DNA of 18,572 nucleotides. Origin: Pseudoflavonifractor sp035562355. Its GTDB lineage: Bacteria; Bacillota; Clostridia; Oscillospirales; Oscillospiraceae. The notes beneath the pieces were generated by a model, which saw only the letters and a list, made by a program, of their open reading frames with translations, had not been told where the DNA came from and did not search any database. This document shows positions 6,571 through 14,145 of the stretch, one piece after another. The number at the start of each line of letters is the position of its first letter. The first letter of the stretch is position 1. The position numbers were made by a program, and so were the translations under genes. The stretch is from NCBI GenBank assembly GCA_035562355.1, contig DATMXU010000314.1, forward strand, positions 1 through 18,572, in the 5' to 3' direction.

Positions 6571-7791
6571 TTAGGGGATATACCCCGTCAGCGTGGCGTT
6601 CTTTGCCTTTAGATATCCGGTGACAGGCCCGGCGGACGTGTAGGTTTTATCTGTGGTCGCCGTCTGCTCGGTACTGTGCTCCTGGAACTTGTATTTCCAT
6701 CCCTGCGGGATCGTGATTAATGCGTAACTGGTATCTGGGTCCGTACCATAGGCGTCTACTGCATTAGTGGACCCACTGCTATAGTTCGATCCGCCGCCAA
6801 ATACCCCATAACCGCCAACTGTTGCAGCGGCAAAGTACGACCTTGCCACACCCAATGCCGTCTGTGTGCTGCGCGTCAGATTTTCATCGTAGGCGTCTAC
6901 AGTGCTGGCAGACCCGTTGTTGATGCTCCCGCCGCCAAACAGCCCGTACCTACCGATTGATACAGTAGCGAGGTTATACCTCGCCAGGCCTAACACTGCT
7001 GGTGTCGTGCGCGTCAGGCTTGTGTCGTAGGCATCTACGACGGTGCTTGGCGAGGAGGGTGAACTTCCATAACCGCCGCCAAATAGGCCATAATCCCCGA
7101 CTGCCACGGCAGCCAAATTTTGCCTTGCAGCACTCAATTCCGTTGGTGTCGTGCGCGTCAGGCTTGCATTATAGGCGTCCACCACTGCAGAAGAACTAGA
7201 GCCAGTGGTACCGCCGCCGAATAGGCCATAATTCCCGACCGACACGGCAGCTAAATCTTGCCTTGCAGCACTCAATGCCGCTGGCGTCGTGCGCGTCAGG
7301 CTGGTATTGTAGGCATCCACGACGTCGGATCTAGAGCCCAAGCCAGGGTAACCGCCGCCAATTAGGCCATAATTCCCGACCGCCATGGCCGCTAACTGTC
7401 GCCTTGCCGCACTCAATGCCGTTGGCGTCGTGCGCGTCAGGCTTGCATTATAGGCGTCCACCACAGCAGAAGAACTAGAGCCAGGGTTACCGCCGCCAAA
7501 TAGGCCATAATTCCCGACTGCCACGGCAGCTAATTCTTGCCTTGCCGCACTCAATGCCGTTGGCGTCGTGCGCGTCAGGCTGGTATTGTAGGCATCCACG
7601 ACGCTACCGCCACCACCACCTCCAAACAGTCCGTACCCTCCGACCGAGACGGCGGCAAGATTTGACCTCGCTGCGCTCAACGCGGTCGGGGAACTCGCTT
7701 TATAAATCTGGCCTTTTGTCAGTACGTTTGTGAATCCCTCAAACGTGATTTTTGCCCCACCGCCCGCCGGAAATCTGCTTAGAATTTCCAT
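6571..7791 (-). CDS. Kelch-like seven-repeat phage surface/fibre protein
   Basis: A 406-residue protein with seven tandem repeats of 42-48 residues (positions 36-356). Each follows the plan T-x-L-S-A-A-R...LAAV.VG.YGLFGGG...VVDAY...LTRTTP. The GGG and a downstream aromatic at fixed spacing are the marks of Kelch blades, and seven blades would close one beta-propeller. The N-terminal 35 residues and C-terminal 50 residues (...GYLKAKNATLTGYIP) are not repeated and may attach it to the virion. Start: GAGGTGAG, overlapping the stop of the collagen-like gene, lies just before the ATG at 7791. Kelch propellers bind proteins or sugars, so a receptor-binding or fibre-cap role is likely but inferred. 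Confidence 0.8.
   Translation of the reverse strand: MEILSRFPAGGGAKITFEGFTNVLTKGQIYKASSPTALSAARSNLAAVSVGGYGLFGGGGGGSVVDAYNTSLTRTTPTALSAARQELAAVAVGNYGLFGGGNPGSSSSAVVDAYNASLTRTTPTALSAARRQLAAMAVGNYGLIGGGYPGLGSRSDVVDAYNTSLTRTTPAALSAARQDLAAVSVGNYGLFGGGTTGSSSSAVVDAYNASLTRTTPTELSAARQNLAAVAVGDYGLFGGGYGSSPSSPSTVVDAYDTSLTRTTPAVLGLARYNLATVSIGRYGLFGGGSINNGSASTVDAYDENLTRSTQTALGVARSYFAAATVGGYGVFGGGSNYSSGSTNAVDAYGTDPDTSYALITIPQGWKYKFQEHSTEQTATTDKTYTSAGPVTGYLKAKNATLTGYIP
6724..7686 (-). repeat. Seven tandem Kelch-like DNA repeats (about 138-144 bp each)
   Basis: The repeats encode residues 36-77, 78-123, 124-170, 171-216, 217-264, 265-310 and 311-356. Repeats 1 and 3 share the tail VVDAYNTSLTRTTP, while 2 and 4 share SSSSAVVDAYNASLTRTTP. 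This suggests that a two-blade block of about 279 bp was duplicated. Repeats 6 and 7 are the most diverged. Long identical DNA runs between repeats 2 and 4 indicate recent or ongoing homogenisation. Confidence 0.85.
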
Positions 7792-7800
7792 ATTCTCACC

Positions 7801-10329
7801 TCATCCCAGCAGTGTTACGACGACGGGCAATGCAACCGTTGGCTTGTCCCCGTCCGCCGTGATTGTCAGTGTCCCCGTAGCCTGCGCCGTGACCGATAGC
7901 ATGGCGTTCCTCGCGGCCTCCCGCTGCGCCGCCGTTGCTGACTGTGCCATTCCGATTTCCCCATTCTGTGCCGCCCCAAGCCCGGCCACCGCCAACGTCT
8001 GCGTATACGGGCCGCTCCCGGTCCATCCCGCTGTGGTCAATGTACCCGTTACGCTGGTAGATTGCATACTGAACTCCGTCCAAGCGCTCCAGGTGCTGCC
8101 GTTCAGCCGTCGCAAAAAGGCCCGCGTACTGCCCTCCATGATAGTGAGCTGTTGGACATATGACCCCTCGTCAGATTTTGTCACCAAAAGCCCATAATAC
8201 TGGCTATCCGCACTTGGGCGATTGAGCGACACCGACCGCATGGTGTACAGCCCGGGTGTGATCATGCTATTAAAGTCGCCGCTGGATACTACCTGATATG
8301 GTGCAGCCCCCACGTCTGCAGCGCTCGGCGTCCATGTGTTCGGTCTGGCTCCCACGTCATCCGCCGTCGGTGTTTCCCATTTGGCGTCAAAGTCTGTTGG
8401 GCCATTCTTTACAAGAAACTGTCCAGCAGCCCCGCCCACAGGCACTCCGGGTCCGGTGTTGCCCTGATCTCCGGGCGGGCCTTGCAGCCCTTGAACGCCC
8501 TGGATGCCCTGTAGTCCCTGCTCGCCGCGGTCGCCCTTGAGTCCCTGCACACCTTGCTCGCCTTGGTCGCCTTGATCTCCCTTGGGTCCTTGGATGCCCT
8601 GTACACCCTGCTCCCCCTGTTCGCCTTGAGGCCCCTGAATGCCCTGGTCACCCTTCGGCCCGGGTTCACCCTGAGTCCCTTGTTCCCCGGTATCCCCCTG
8701 GTCGCCTTTGGCGCCCTTGTCGCCCTTTGGTCCGACAGGCCCTTGGATGCCTTGTTCACCTTCGGGTCCCTGTACCCCTTGGTCGCCTTTCTCCCCTTTC
8801 GCTCCAGTGAGCCCGATGGGTCCTTCCGGCCCGACTGGCCCTTCAGGTCCGGTGTCTCCTTTATCGCCTTTGTCGCCTTTTAGACCGACATATCCTTGAA
8901 TGCCCTGGTCACCCTTCGGCCCTTGTGGACCCTGTTCCCCCTGCGGTCCCATTGGCCCTTGGATGCCCTGTACACCGCGCGGGCCCTCCGGTCCCTGCAA
9001 AGCGCCAATAGACTGCCATGCAAGATTCGCCTCGCTCCAGATGTACAGTTCCATGTTGGCCGTTACCTGATAGGCCCCCGGCGCCCCCGTGGGAAAGGCC
9101 GCCTGGAGCTGGGCCAGGGTGGGGTATACGTCCTCTATCTCAAAACTGCGGCCGTCAAAGCCCCGATCTCCCTTCGGGCCTTGAATGCCCTGTACACCCT
9201 GCTCACCTTTGGGGCCCTGGATTCCCTGGTCGCCCTTCGGCCCTTGTATTCCCTGGTCGCCCTGGGTTCCCTTCGGCCCGGTATCACCCTGGTCGCCTTT
9301 GTCTCCCTTTGGACCAATATCACCTTTAGGCCCTTGAGGACCCGTAGACCCTTGCAGGCCGGTATCGCCTTTCTCTCCGGTCTGCCCGCGGGGACCTTGC
9401 ACGCCCTGGACGCCCTGTTCACCCTTGGGGCCGGTCTCACCTGTGGCGCCCTGGTCCCCCTTATCGCCCTGGTCTCCCTTGTCGCCCTTGGGTCCCTGGG
9501 CGCCGATATTACCCTGCGGTCCCTGTTCCCCCTGCACGCCCTGCGCACCACGAGGACCCTGCACCCCCTCAAGACCGCGAGGCCCCATCTCTCCGGGCAA
9601 GCCTTGCAACCCTTGCGGACCCTGGTCCCCTTTCGGTCCGGCGTTGCCTGTGTCGCCCTTGGGCCCCTGGACACCTTGTACACCCTGGGCGCCCTGGTCG
9701 CCCCTCGGCCCCTGCGCACCCTGTAAGCCCTGCACGCCCTGCGGCCCCTGAGGGCCTCTTACATAGACAGGACTCGGAACGACACCGGAAGGACCTTCAG
9801 TAAAGGACATTAGCCCGGTGTTCTGGTCAACGCTGGGAATGATGGATTTACCCGTGTTACCCTGAACGCCCTGAACGCCCTGAATGCCCTGGTCTCCCTT
9901 ATCCCCTTTGTCCCCCTTCGGACCCGTCACGCCCCGGACGATAGTCACCGTGCCGTTGTCCTCCACGATGCAGTTTGCGAACTGCATCCGCGATCTCTGC
10001 GGCAGCGCCGCCCCGTCCTGCCCCAGGATCAGATGTCCCGAGGACCCGGTAGCCTCCCAGGCCGCCCCGTCGGCGGAGGTCTCCAGCACCTTGTCGGCGT
10101 TCAGGCGGAGGTATTTGATCACCGCCAGATTGTCACTGCGGACGATCGCCAGCACACCCGCGGTCTCCAGCGCGGGCAGGAGCTTATTGTTGATATAGTC
10201 CTTCAGCGCCTCCCCGCCCTCGTCAAACCTCTCCTTCAGCTCGGCGGCGGTAAGCCCCCCTACGTCGTTGGGCTCATCGTCGAGAGCCGCGATGATTTTC
10301 ATGTCCTTTTCAAATCTCTCAAGCGCCAT
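7801..10329 (-). CDS. Collagen-like tail fibre with pyocin-knob-like C-terminal domain
   Basis: An 842-residue fibre. Residues 1-132 form a virion-attachment-type N-terminus (MALERFEKDMKIIAALDDEP...). Gly-X-Y triplets fill about 133-160, 192-390 and 445-627, roughly 135 triplets in all, rich in GPKGDKGDQG and GPQGVQG; these should trimerise as a collagen-like helix. Two breaks are visible: residues 161-191, and a small globular insert at 391-444 (SFEIEDVYPTLAQLQAAF...). The C-terminus (about 655-755) has GLYTM...YYGLLV...FLRRLNGSTWSAWTEF, the pattern of pyocin-knob-like fibre tips, followed by a beta-rich end (ITADGDKPTVALPVVVTLLG). AGGTG before the ATG overlaps the stop of the upstream tail gene. 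It probably reaches the host surface, with the Kelch-like protein next to it as a possible partner. Confidence 0.88.
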   Translation of the reverse strand: MALERFEKDMKIIAALDDEPNDVGGLTAAELKERFDEGGEALKDYINNKLLPALETAGVLAIVRSDNLAVIKYLRLNADKVLETSADGAAWEATGSSGHLILGQDGAALPQRSRMQFANCIVEDNGTVTIVRGVTGPKGDKGDKGDQGIQGVQGVQGNTGKSIIPSVDQNTGLMSFTEGPSGVVPSPVYVRGPQGPQGVQGLQGAQGPRGDQGAQGVQGVQGPKGDTGNAGPKGDQGPQGLQGLPGEMGPRGLEGVQGPRGAQGVQGEQGPQGNIGAQGPKGDKGDQGDKGDQGATGETGPKGEQGVQGVQGPRGQTGEKGDTGLQGSTGPQGPKGDIGPKGDKGDQGDTGPKGTQGDQGIQGPKGDQGIQGPKGEQGVQGIQGPKGDRGFDGRSFEIEDVYPTLAQLQAAFPTGAPGAYQVTANMELYIWSEANLAWQSIGALQGPEGPRGVQGIQGPMGPQGEQGPQGPKGDQGIQGYVGLKGDKGDKGDTGPEGPVGPEGPIGLTGAKGEKGDQGVQGPEGEQGIQGPVGPKGDKGAKGDQGDTGEQGTQGEPGPKGDQGIQGPQGEQGEQGVQGIQGPKGDQGDQGEQGVQGLKGDRGEQGLQGIQGVQGLQGPPGDQGNTGPGVPVGGAAGQFLVKNGPTDFDAKWETPTADDVGARPNTWTPSAADVGAAPYQVVSSGDFNSMITPGLYTMRSVSLNRPSADSQYYGLLVTKSDEGSYVQQLTIMEGSTRAFLRRLNGSTWSAWTEFSMQSTSVTGTLTTAGWTGSGPYTQTLAVAGLGAAQNGEIGMAQSATAAQREAARNAMLSVTAQATGTLTITADGDKPTVALPVVVTLLG
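8449..9933 (-). repeat. Collagen-like Gly-X-Y coding repeat tract
   Basis: A tract of 9-base-period DNA encodes Gly-X-Y triplets in three blocks (9850-9933, 9160-9756 and 8449-8997), separated by two non-collagen segments. Frequent units are GPKGD, GPQG, GVQG and GIQG. The opposite strand is also open over long distances because of the skewed codons; those frames are mirror images, not genes. Confidence 0.85.
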
Positions 10330-10338
10330 GTTTACACC

Positions 10339-12165
10339 TCATTTCACATTCCCCGTATATCTCACCTGCATATCCACACCCAGAACCGTCGCCGTGGCCG
10401 AGATAGACTTGCTCTCAAAAATCAGGGTATAATAAGTAAATTTCTTGATCTTCAGCCGCGCTCGTATTACCTGCGGCTTGCGGTTGGTGCCAAAGCTCCA
10501 GTGGGCAAAGCTCACGTTTCCAAAGCTCGATAGGCCGGAGGAAATAAGCCTTCTGGCGTAGTTCGACTTTAAATTGCTCTGGGCCGTCACATAGATCTGG
10601 GCTTGGCTCTCCGGCTTGATGGACACCCAAATGGTACTGCTGTGCTTACGTTTCCAGTCCTCGCCAAATGCCATAGAACCGCTCTCCCAATACGCATCTA
10701 TGGGAACAAGGTTGTCGTTTCGGTATTGATTGGACAGGTGCATGATCTGCCCATCCGCTGTCCCAAAGTAGACCTCACCGTCCAGCTTTTCCATGCAGAG
10801 GGCCGGGAAATGGTCATAGTTGTACCACACGTTGGCGGCGTAGTTGTGGACCAGCGCCCGATTCCCGCAGACCAGGTAGTACTCCTGCCGCTCCTCGTCG
10901 TCGAAGGCGAGGGTCCGCGTCAGGTCGAACTCCCCCAACGTAGCCTCCACCCGCTCCGAGATGCGCTTGGCATTGCGCTCGTCCCGGCTCGCGCCCACGG
11001 TAAGGGTCCAGCGGTACACGCCACGGCCAAACACGGTCCTGGGGTCGTTCTCCACCAACTTCACCTGACCCGGAGCGCCGCAGCCGATTTCCCGGTTTAA
11101 GGGCGATGCGTAAAAAGCCGGAATCACCCGACCATCCGTCGAGGTGATTGTTCCGTATTGTGCAGAGTGGGCCGAATCGGTCTTAAAAACCAACAGTCGG
11201 TCGTAATGGCGAATCATGGCGGTAATCGGCGTATTTGCGCTGTCCACCGCCATCACGTTCATGTCCGGGAAATATTCGGCATTTGCCAGTCTCAGCCCGT
11301 CGATGTCGCTGTACCTCGTCTCATTGGTCCCATTGCCGTAGAGGAACACCCGGCTGTCTGTGGAACCGTTATAGAGCTCCGCAAAACGCATCTTCGTGAT
11401 TTTTTCACGGTCTCCGTTCCCTTTGCGCCAGGTAATTGTAATCGTATTTGTACCCTTTTCTGGTGCACTATCAAAGGTCACGATCCCCTCATTCAGATCA
11501 TAGGAATATCCGACACCTGTACCGCTGACCTCAATAAGCTCGTCAATTTCCTTCTCAATGAGGCTAAACACTGTGTTCTCACCATCTGGGGAAAATGTCT
11601 GCTTTTTCTTTCCTGTTAGAAGGTTCGGGTTTTCCAGCAGTGTGCCTCCACTGGATTCCGTGGCCGTGGCGACTGTGGGCACGTATCCCTTGACTACCTG
11701 TACCTCCCCCTCCCCATCCCAGGAGTAATACTCCTGCCCGGTGAGCAGGTACACCTTCTTGGAGAATCCAAAGAAAAACACATCGGCGTCGCCGATCTCT
11801 CCAATCGCAGTCTTCTCGAAATACCGCGCGGGCGTGTCGTCAACCACCCTGCCTCCACCCTCCACCGGTGGGTCTATGACCTCTTCCAAGTCCCACAGCT
11901 TACCGCCGCAGGCGGTCAGCAGATGGCGCTCACCGCCCACGTACCCACACCAGAGCCCGCGCACCGGACTCCCGGGCACCAGCTCACACATGGGCGCGTA
12001 ACCGGGCCGAATCTGGAGGTGGTTTTCCCGCGTCACGCAGAAATTCCGCATCTTTGCGGCCTCGCCCATCCTCAGCCCTGTATCTCCGTCCGGGCTCTCA
12101 TTCAGACCGAGCCACTTCTGTATTTGAAAGAGTTTTGTGTCGTTTCCCGCAGAAACCTTTGCCAT
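10339..12165 (-). CDS. Tail nozzle / tail-tube-type protein of a short-tailed phage
   Basis: A 608-residue, beta-rich soluble protein. It follows the head-tail adaptor and precedes the fibre, the position of P22 gp10-like or T7 gp12-like tail proteins in podoviruses. Visible features are a conserved-looking N-terminus (FQIQKWLGLNESPDGDT), repeated short strands such as GGERHLLTACGGKLWDLEE and NRALVHNYAANVWYNYDHFPA, which suggest a propeller-like fold, and a beta-rich C-terminus ending in VDMQVRYTGNVK. The ATG at 12165 is chosen over the one at 12183 because GGGGGGAGA lies just before it and its product MAKVSAGND... is the usual form; an upstream start would place that site inside the gene. 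Function is assigned mainly by position and size, so the exact homology is uncertain. Confidence 0.7.
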   Translation of the reverse strand: MAKVSAGNDTKLFQIQKWLGLNESPDGDTGLRMGEAAKMRNFCVTRENHLQIRPGYAPMCELVPGSPVRGLWCGYVGGERHLLTACGGKLWDLEEVIDPPVEGGGRVVDDTPARYFEKTAIGEIGDADVFFFGFSKKVYLLTGQEYYSWDGEGEVQVVKGYVPTVATATESSGGTLLENPNLLTGKKKQTFSPDGENTVFSLIEKEIDELIEVSGTGVGYSYDLNEGIVTFDSAPEKGTNTITITWRKGNGDREKITKMRFAELYNGSTDSRVFLYGNGTNETRYSDIDGLRLANAEYFPDMNVMAVDSANTPITAMIRHYDRLLVFKTDSAHSAQYGTITSTDGRVIPAFYASPLNREIGCGAPGQVKLVENDPRTVFGRGVYRWTLTVGASRDERNAKRISERVEATLGEFDLTRTLAFDDEERQEYYLVCGNRALVHNYAANVWYNYDHFPALCMEKLDGEVYFGTADGQIMHLSNQYRNDNLVPIDAYWESGSMAFGEDWKRKHSSTIWVSIKPESQAQIYVTAQSNLKSNYARRLISSGLSSFGNVSFAHWSFGTNRKPQVIRARLKIKKFTYYTLIFESKSISATATVLGVDMQVRYTGNVK

Positions 12166-12200
12166 ATCTCTCCCCCCTGTCATGCCTCTGCAGCGTTAAG

Positions 12201-12255
12201 AAAATGTGCCGGTGGCACATTTTCAGCGTAAGCCCAGCCAGCTACGCTGGCTGGG
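12201..12255. other. Two tandem perfect hairpins between adaptor and tail genes
   Basis: Hairpin 1 has arms AAAATGTGCC (12201-12210) and GGCACATTTT (12214-12223) with a 3-base loop. Hairpin 2 has arms CCCAGCCAGC (12233-12242) and GCTGGCTGGG (12246-12255), also with a 3-base loop. On the coding strand hairpin 2 comes first, then hairpin 1, which ends in TTTT and could act as a weak terminator or RNA-processing site ahead of the tail gene. They may also be copies of an interspersed host element. Confidence 0.5.
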
Positions 12256-12300
12256 GGGAGCCGTAGAAACGGGCATTTTTGCTCCGGTCCAAGCTCCCCT

Positions 12301-12316
12301 GCTCGGTGGCTCGGTG
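12301..12316 (-). repeat. Intergenic 16-bp repeat, copy 1
   Basis: Plus-strand GCTCGGTGGCTCGGTG, lying just downstream of the adaptor gene's stop codon (TAA at 12320-12322). Near-identical copies lie just after the capsid stop and in the scaffold-capsid gap. The unit itself is an imperfect direct double of GCTCGGYG. Confidence 0.55.
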
Positions 12317-12319
12317 TTT

Positions 12320-12751
12320 TTACCAATGGGCAAACTGCCCGAACCCGATCCCGCCGTACAGATTCTCGATGCTCTCACTCCCGGTGGGAACGCCGCGGCC
12401 GGCGGCGAAAAGCCGCTCCTCATACCGCTGCTGAAAATAGCTGGCCACATCCGGGTTCTCGTCCAGGGCGAGGTGGGCCGCCAGCCCATAGGGCAGCACG
12501 CCCTGACAAATCCCGTCATCAAGGGCGATGGCCTCCTCAAAGCTCCTGATCTCCGCGCATACCGGGCGTTTTCCCGGCTGCGCCGTATAGGTATCGGAGG
12601 CGGGATAGCACTCCACCCGCAGGACGTTCAAAATCGCCAGTACCCGGTTCTTGTACTCCTTGGTGTCGGCGTTGTCCGCCTTGCCGCTGCTCTCGTTTAC
12701 CTCGTCCATCAGGTGCATCGCCAGCTCAAATACCTGCTGCGCCGTTGTCAT
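12320..12751 (-). CDS. Putative head-tail adaptor (connector) protein
   Basis: A 143-residue, mostly helical soluble protein, MTTAQQVFELAMHLMDEVNES..., between the capsid and the large tail protein. Its start is clear: GGAGGTG lies 5-6 bases before the ATG. The plan fits small podoviral adaptor proteins: an N-terminal helix, a short loop with VECYPASDTYT, a helical middle (FEEAIALDDGICQGVLPYGLAAHLALDENPDVASYFQQRYEERL) and a glycine-rich end. In such phages it sits under the portal and docks the tail. No residue motif proves this; the call rests on position, size and the FEEAIALDD...LPYGLAAHLALDEN pattern. A tail completion protein is the alternative. Confidence 0.6.
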   Translation of the reverse strand: MTTAQQVFELAMHLMDEVNESSGKADNADTKEYKNRVLAILNVLRVECYPASDTYTAQPGKRPVCAEIRSFEEAIALDDGICQGVLPYGLAAHLALDENPDVASYFQQRYEERLFAAGRGVPTGSESIENLYGGIGFGQFAHW

Positions 12752-12771
12752 ACGTTCACCTCCATTGAATT

Positions 12772-12815
12772 CAAAGGCGAGGGGTAAGGAGTAAGTCTCT
12801 TACCCCTCGCCTTTG
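12772..12815. other. Long perfect hairpin upstream of the adaptor gene
   Basis: Arms 12772-12788 and 12799-12815 are exact 17-base complements (CAAAGGCGAGGGGTAAG) around a 10-base loop. There is no T-run on either side, so it is probably not a simple terminator. It sits about 27 bases before the adaptor ribosome site and could protect or trap processed mRNA between the capsid and tail genes, or be a mobile palindromic element. Confidence 0.6.
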
Positions 12816-12868
12816 TCACGGTCACGCCACGCGCCCTCCGCGACGGCGTATAACTCCTTCGGCTGCGT

Positions 12869-12896
12869 AAAAAACGCGCCGGGGGCCTTGCCCCCT
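12869..12896 (-). terminator. Weak terminator candidate after the capsid gene
   Basis: On the minus strand GGGGGC-AAG-GCCCCC forms a 6-bp GC stem (about 12881-12895), followed after six bases by TTTTTT (12869-12874). The gap between stem and T-run makes it weaker than a standard terminator. It would reduce tail-gene expression relative to capsid, which is often needed. Confidence 0.4.
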
Positions 12897-12936
12897 CCTC
12901 ATTTTCCGTTGCACCATTATCCGCCTGCTCCCGGGT

Positions 12937-12952
12937 GCTCGGCGGCTCGGCG
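12937..12952 (-). repeat. Intergenic 16-bp repeat, copy 2
   Basis: Plus-strand GCTCGGCGGCTCGGCG, 7 bases beyond the capsid stop codon (TAA at 12960-12962). It differs from copy 1 at two positions, C for T each time, and like it lies immediately after a stop codon. Confidence 0.55.
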
Positions 12953-12959
12953 TTTCTCC

Positions 12960-14012
12960 TTACGCGATGACCTCGGTCATGCCGGAGTTCATCAGCCCCG
13001 CCTTGGCGGCGTAAGCCCGGACGGCGGTGCCGGAGGCCGCGTCCACAGCGGCGGAGTAGTCCGCGGCGGTGGCGGAGGTCTTGGGATCGGTGCCGTCGGT
13101 GGTGTACCTGATGGCCGCGCCGCTGGTGGCGCAGGTGATGGTGGCCTTGCCGGCCGCCACGGCGATGGCGGGATTAGCAGCCGCCTTTGCCGCCTCCACA
13201 CTCATATAAAGGCCGTTCACCTTGGCGCCCAGCACAAAGGAGTCGTGCAGGAAACGGCACTCGCCCACATCGCCGTCGATGCCCATGGGGTTCTTCTGGA
13301 CCCGCAGGGTCTTGAGTTTCATAGGGTCCACAGTGGCGTTCTTGTACTTGATGAGGAAGTTGACGCCCGCGGGGAAGTAGCTGTCGGGCACCCGGACGAT
13401 CTTCATGCCGTCCAGCTCGCCCACCACGCCGCTCTCCACGCTCTTGCCGCCCAGGCGGTCGATGCCCACCACCTCGCTGGCCAGCTTCACGTTGATGTAC
13501 ACGCTCTCCCGGATAAAGAGGGTACGGCCCGTCAGGGGCACCAGGGCGTTCGACATGGCGGCGGTGCCGTTCATGATCTTCTCCACGATGTTGCTCTTGG
13601 TGAGCGCGGCGCTCTCGGCGCTTACCAGGCCCGCGCCGTTCATCCACCTGGAGAAACGGTACATGTCGATGAGGGGGGTGGCCCGCTCGTCCCAGTTGCG
13701 CTTAAGGCGCTGGGCCACCTGCTTGATGTTGAGCTGCTCGGCGTTATTACCCGCGTCCACGGAGAAGGTGAACCCCTTGTCCTGGGTCATCATCATCTCC
13801 TGTACGGTGTCGCCCAGCTCCACCAGATTGCCGAACCGGGCGGTGCCGGAGCGGGTATAGTCGCCCACGGGCACACTGTCCACCGAGTAGATCTTGATGC
13901 TCTTTACGCCGGAGAAATCGTAGTCCTTGCCGGAAAAGGCGTCGGTAAGGCTCTTCATAGAAAAGCGCTCGGCCACCTTGTCGGAAAATTTACCGGTCAG
14001 ATTGATTGCCAT
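12960..14012 (-). CDS. Major capsid protein with C-terminal Ig/CHB_HEX-like domain
   Basis: A 350-residue shell protein. The N-terminal arm MAINLTGKFSDKVAERF, then DFSGVKSIKIYSVDSVPVGDYTRSG and later ELTQDK-like TQDKGFTFSVDAGNN, follow the plan of HK97-fold capsid proteins in Clostridia phages; VEAAKAA marks the end of the fold. Residues about 280-350 form an extra domain with IRYTTDGTDPKTS, the hallmark of the chitobiase C-terminal (CHB_HEX) beta-sandwich, probably displayed on the capsid surface. The start at 14012 is preferred over the ATG at 14021 because AAAGGA lies 9 bases upstream of it but abuts the first ATG. Scaffold directly upstream supports the call. Strong codon bias towards GC3 and tidy codons fits the most highly expressed gene of the window. 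Confidence 0.88.
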   Translation of the reverse strand: MAINLTGKFSDKVAERFSMKSLTDAFSGKDYDFSGVKSIKIYSVDSVPVGDYTRSGTARFGNLVELGDTVQEMMMTQDKGFTFSVDAGNNAEQLNIKQVAQRLKRNWDERATPLIDMYRFSRWMNGAGLVSAESAALTKSNIVEKIMNGTAAMSNALVPLTGRTLFIRESVYINVKLASEVVGIDRLGGKSVESGVVGELDGMKIVRVPDSYFPAGVNFLIKYKNATVDPMKLKTLRVQKNPMGIDGDVGECRFLHDSFVLGAKVNGLYMSVEAAKAAANPAIAVAAGKATITCATSGAAIRYTTDGTDPKTSATAADYSAAVDAASGTAVRAYAAKAGLMNSGMTEVIA

Positions 14013-14081
14013 ATCGTTCATTCCTTTCTGCCCTCTCGGGCACTCATCCTAGTTTGTGGGGCAGCATGCCCGCCAGCTCTT

Positions 14082-14097
14082 GCTCGGCGGCTCAGCG
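14082..14097 (-). repeat. Intergenic 16-bp repeat, copy 3
   Basis: Plus-strand GCTCGGCGGCTCAGCG in the 133-base gap between the scaffold and capsid genes, about 48 bases after the scaffold stop. It differs from copy 2 at one position. The same gap also holds a small stem (TGCCC/GGGCA) just before the capsid ribosome site. Confidence 0.5.
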
Positions 14098-14145
14098 CTT
14101 CCCTGTCACGCTTCACGCCCTATGCGCCTGAGCTCCCGTTTCTGG

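Noticed and set aside
6571..7791. Diversity-generating retroelement target in the Kelch-like gene
   Set aside because: No reverse transcriptase or template repeat is seen in the window, and the differences between repeats are not confined to adenine positions.
8896..9751. Plus-strand open frames rich in Leu/Arg/Pro repeats
   Set aside because: They mirror the Gly-X-Y repeats of the collagen-like fibre on the other strand.
12166..12183. Earlier ATG start for the tail protein
   Set aside because: It would place the G-rich ribosome site inside the coding region; the ATG at 12165 follows that site at proper spacing.
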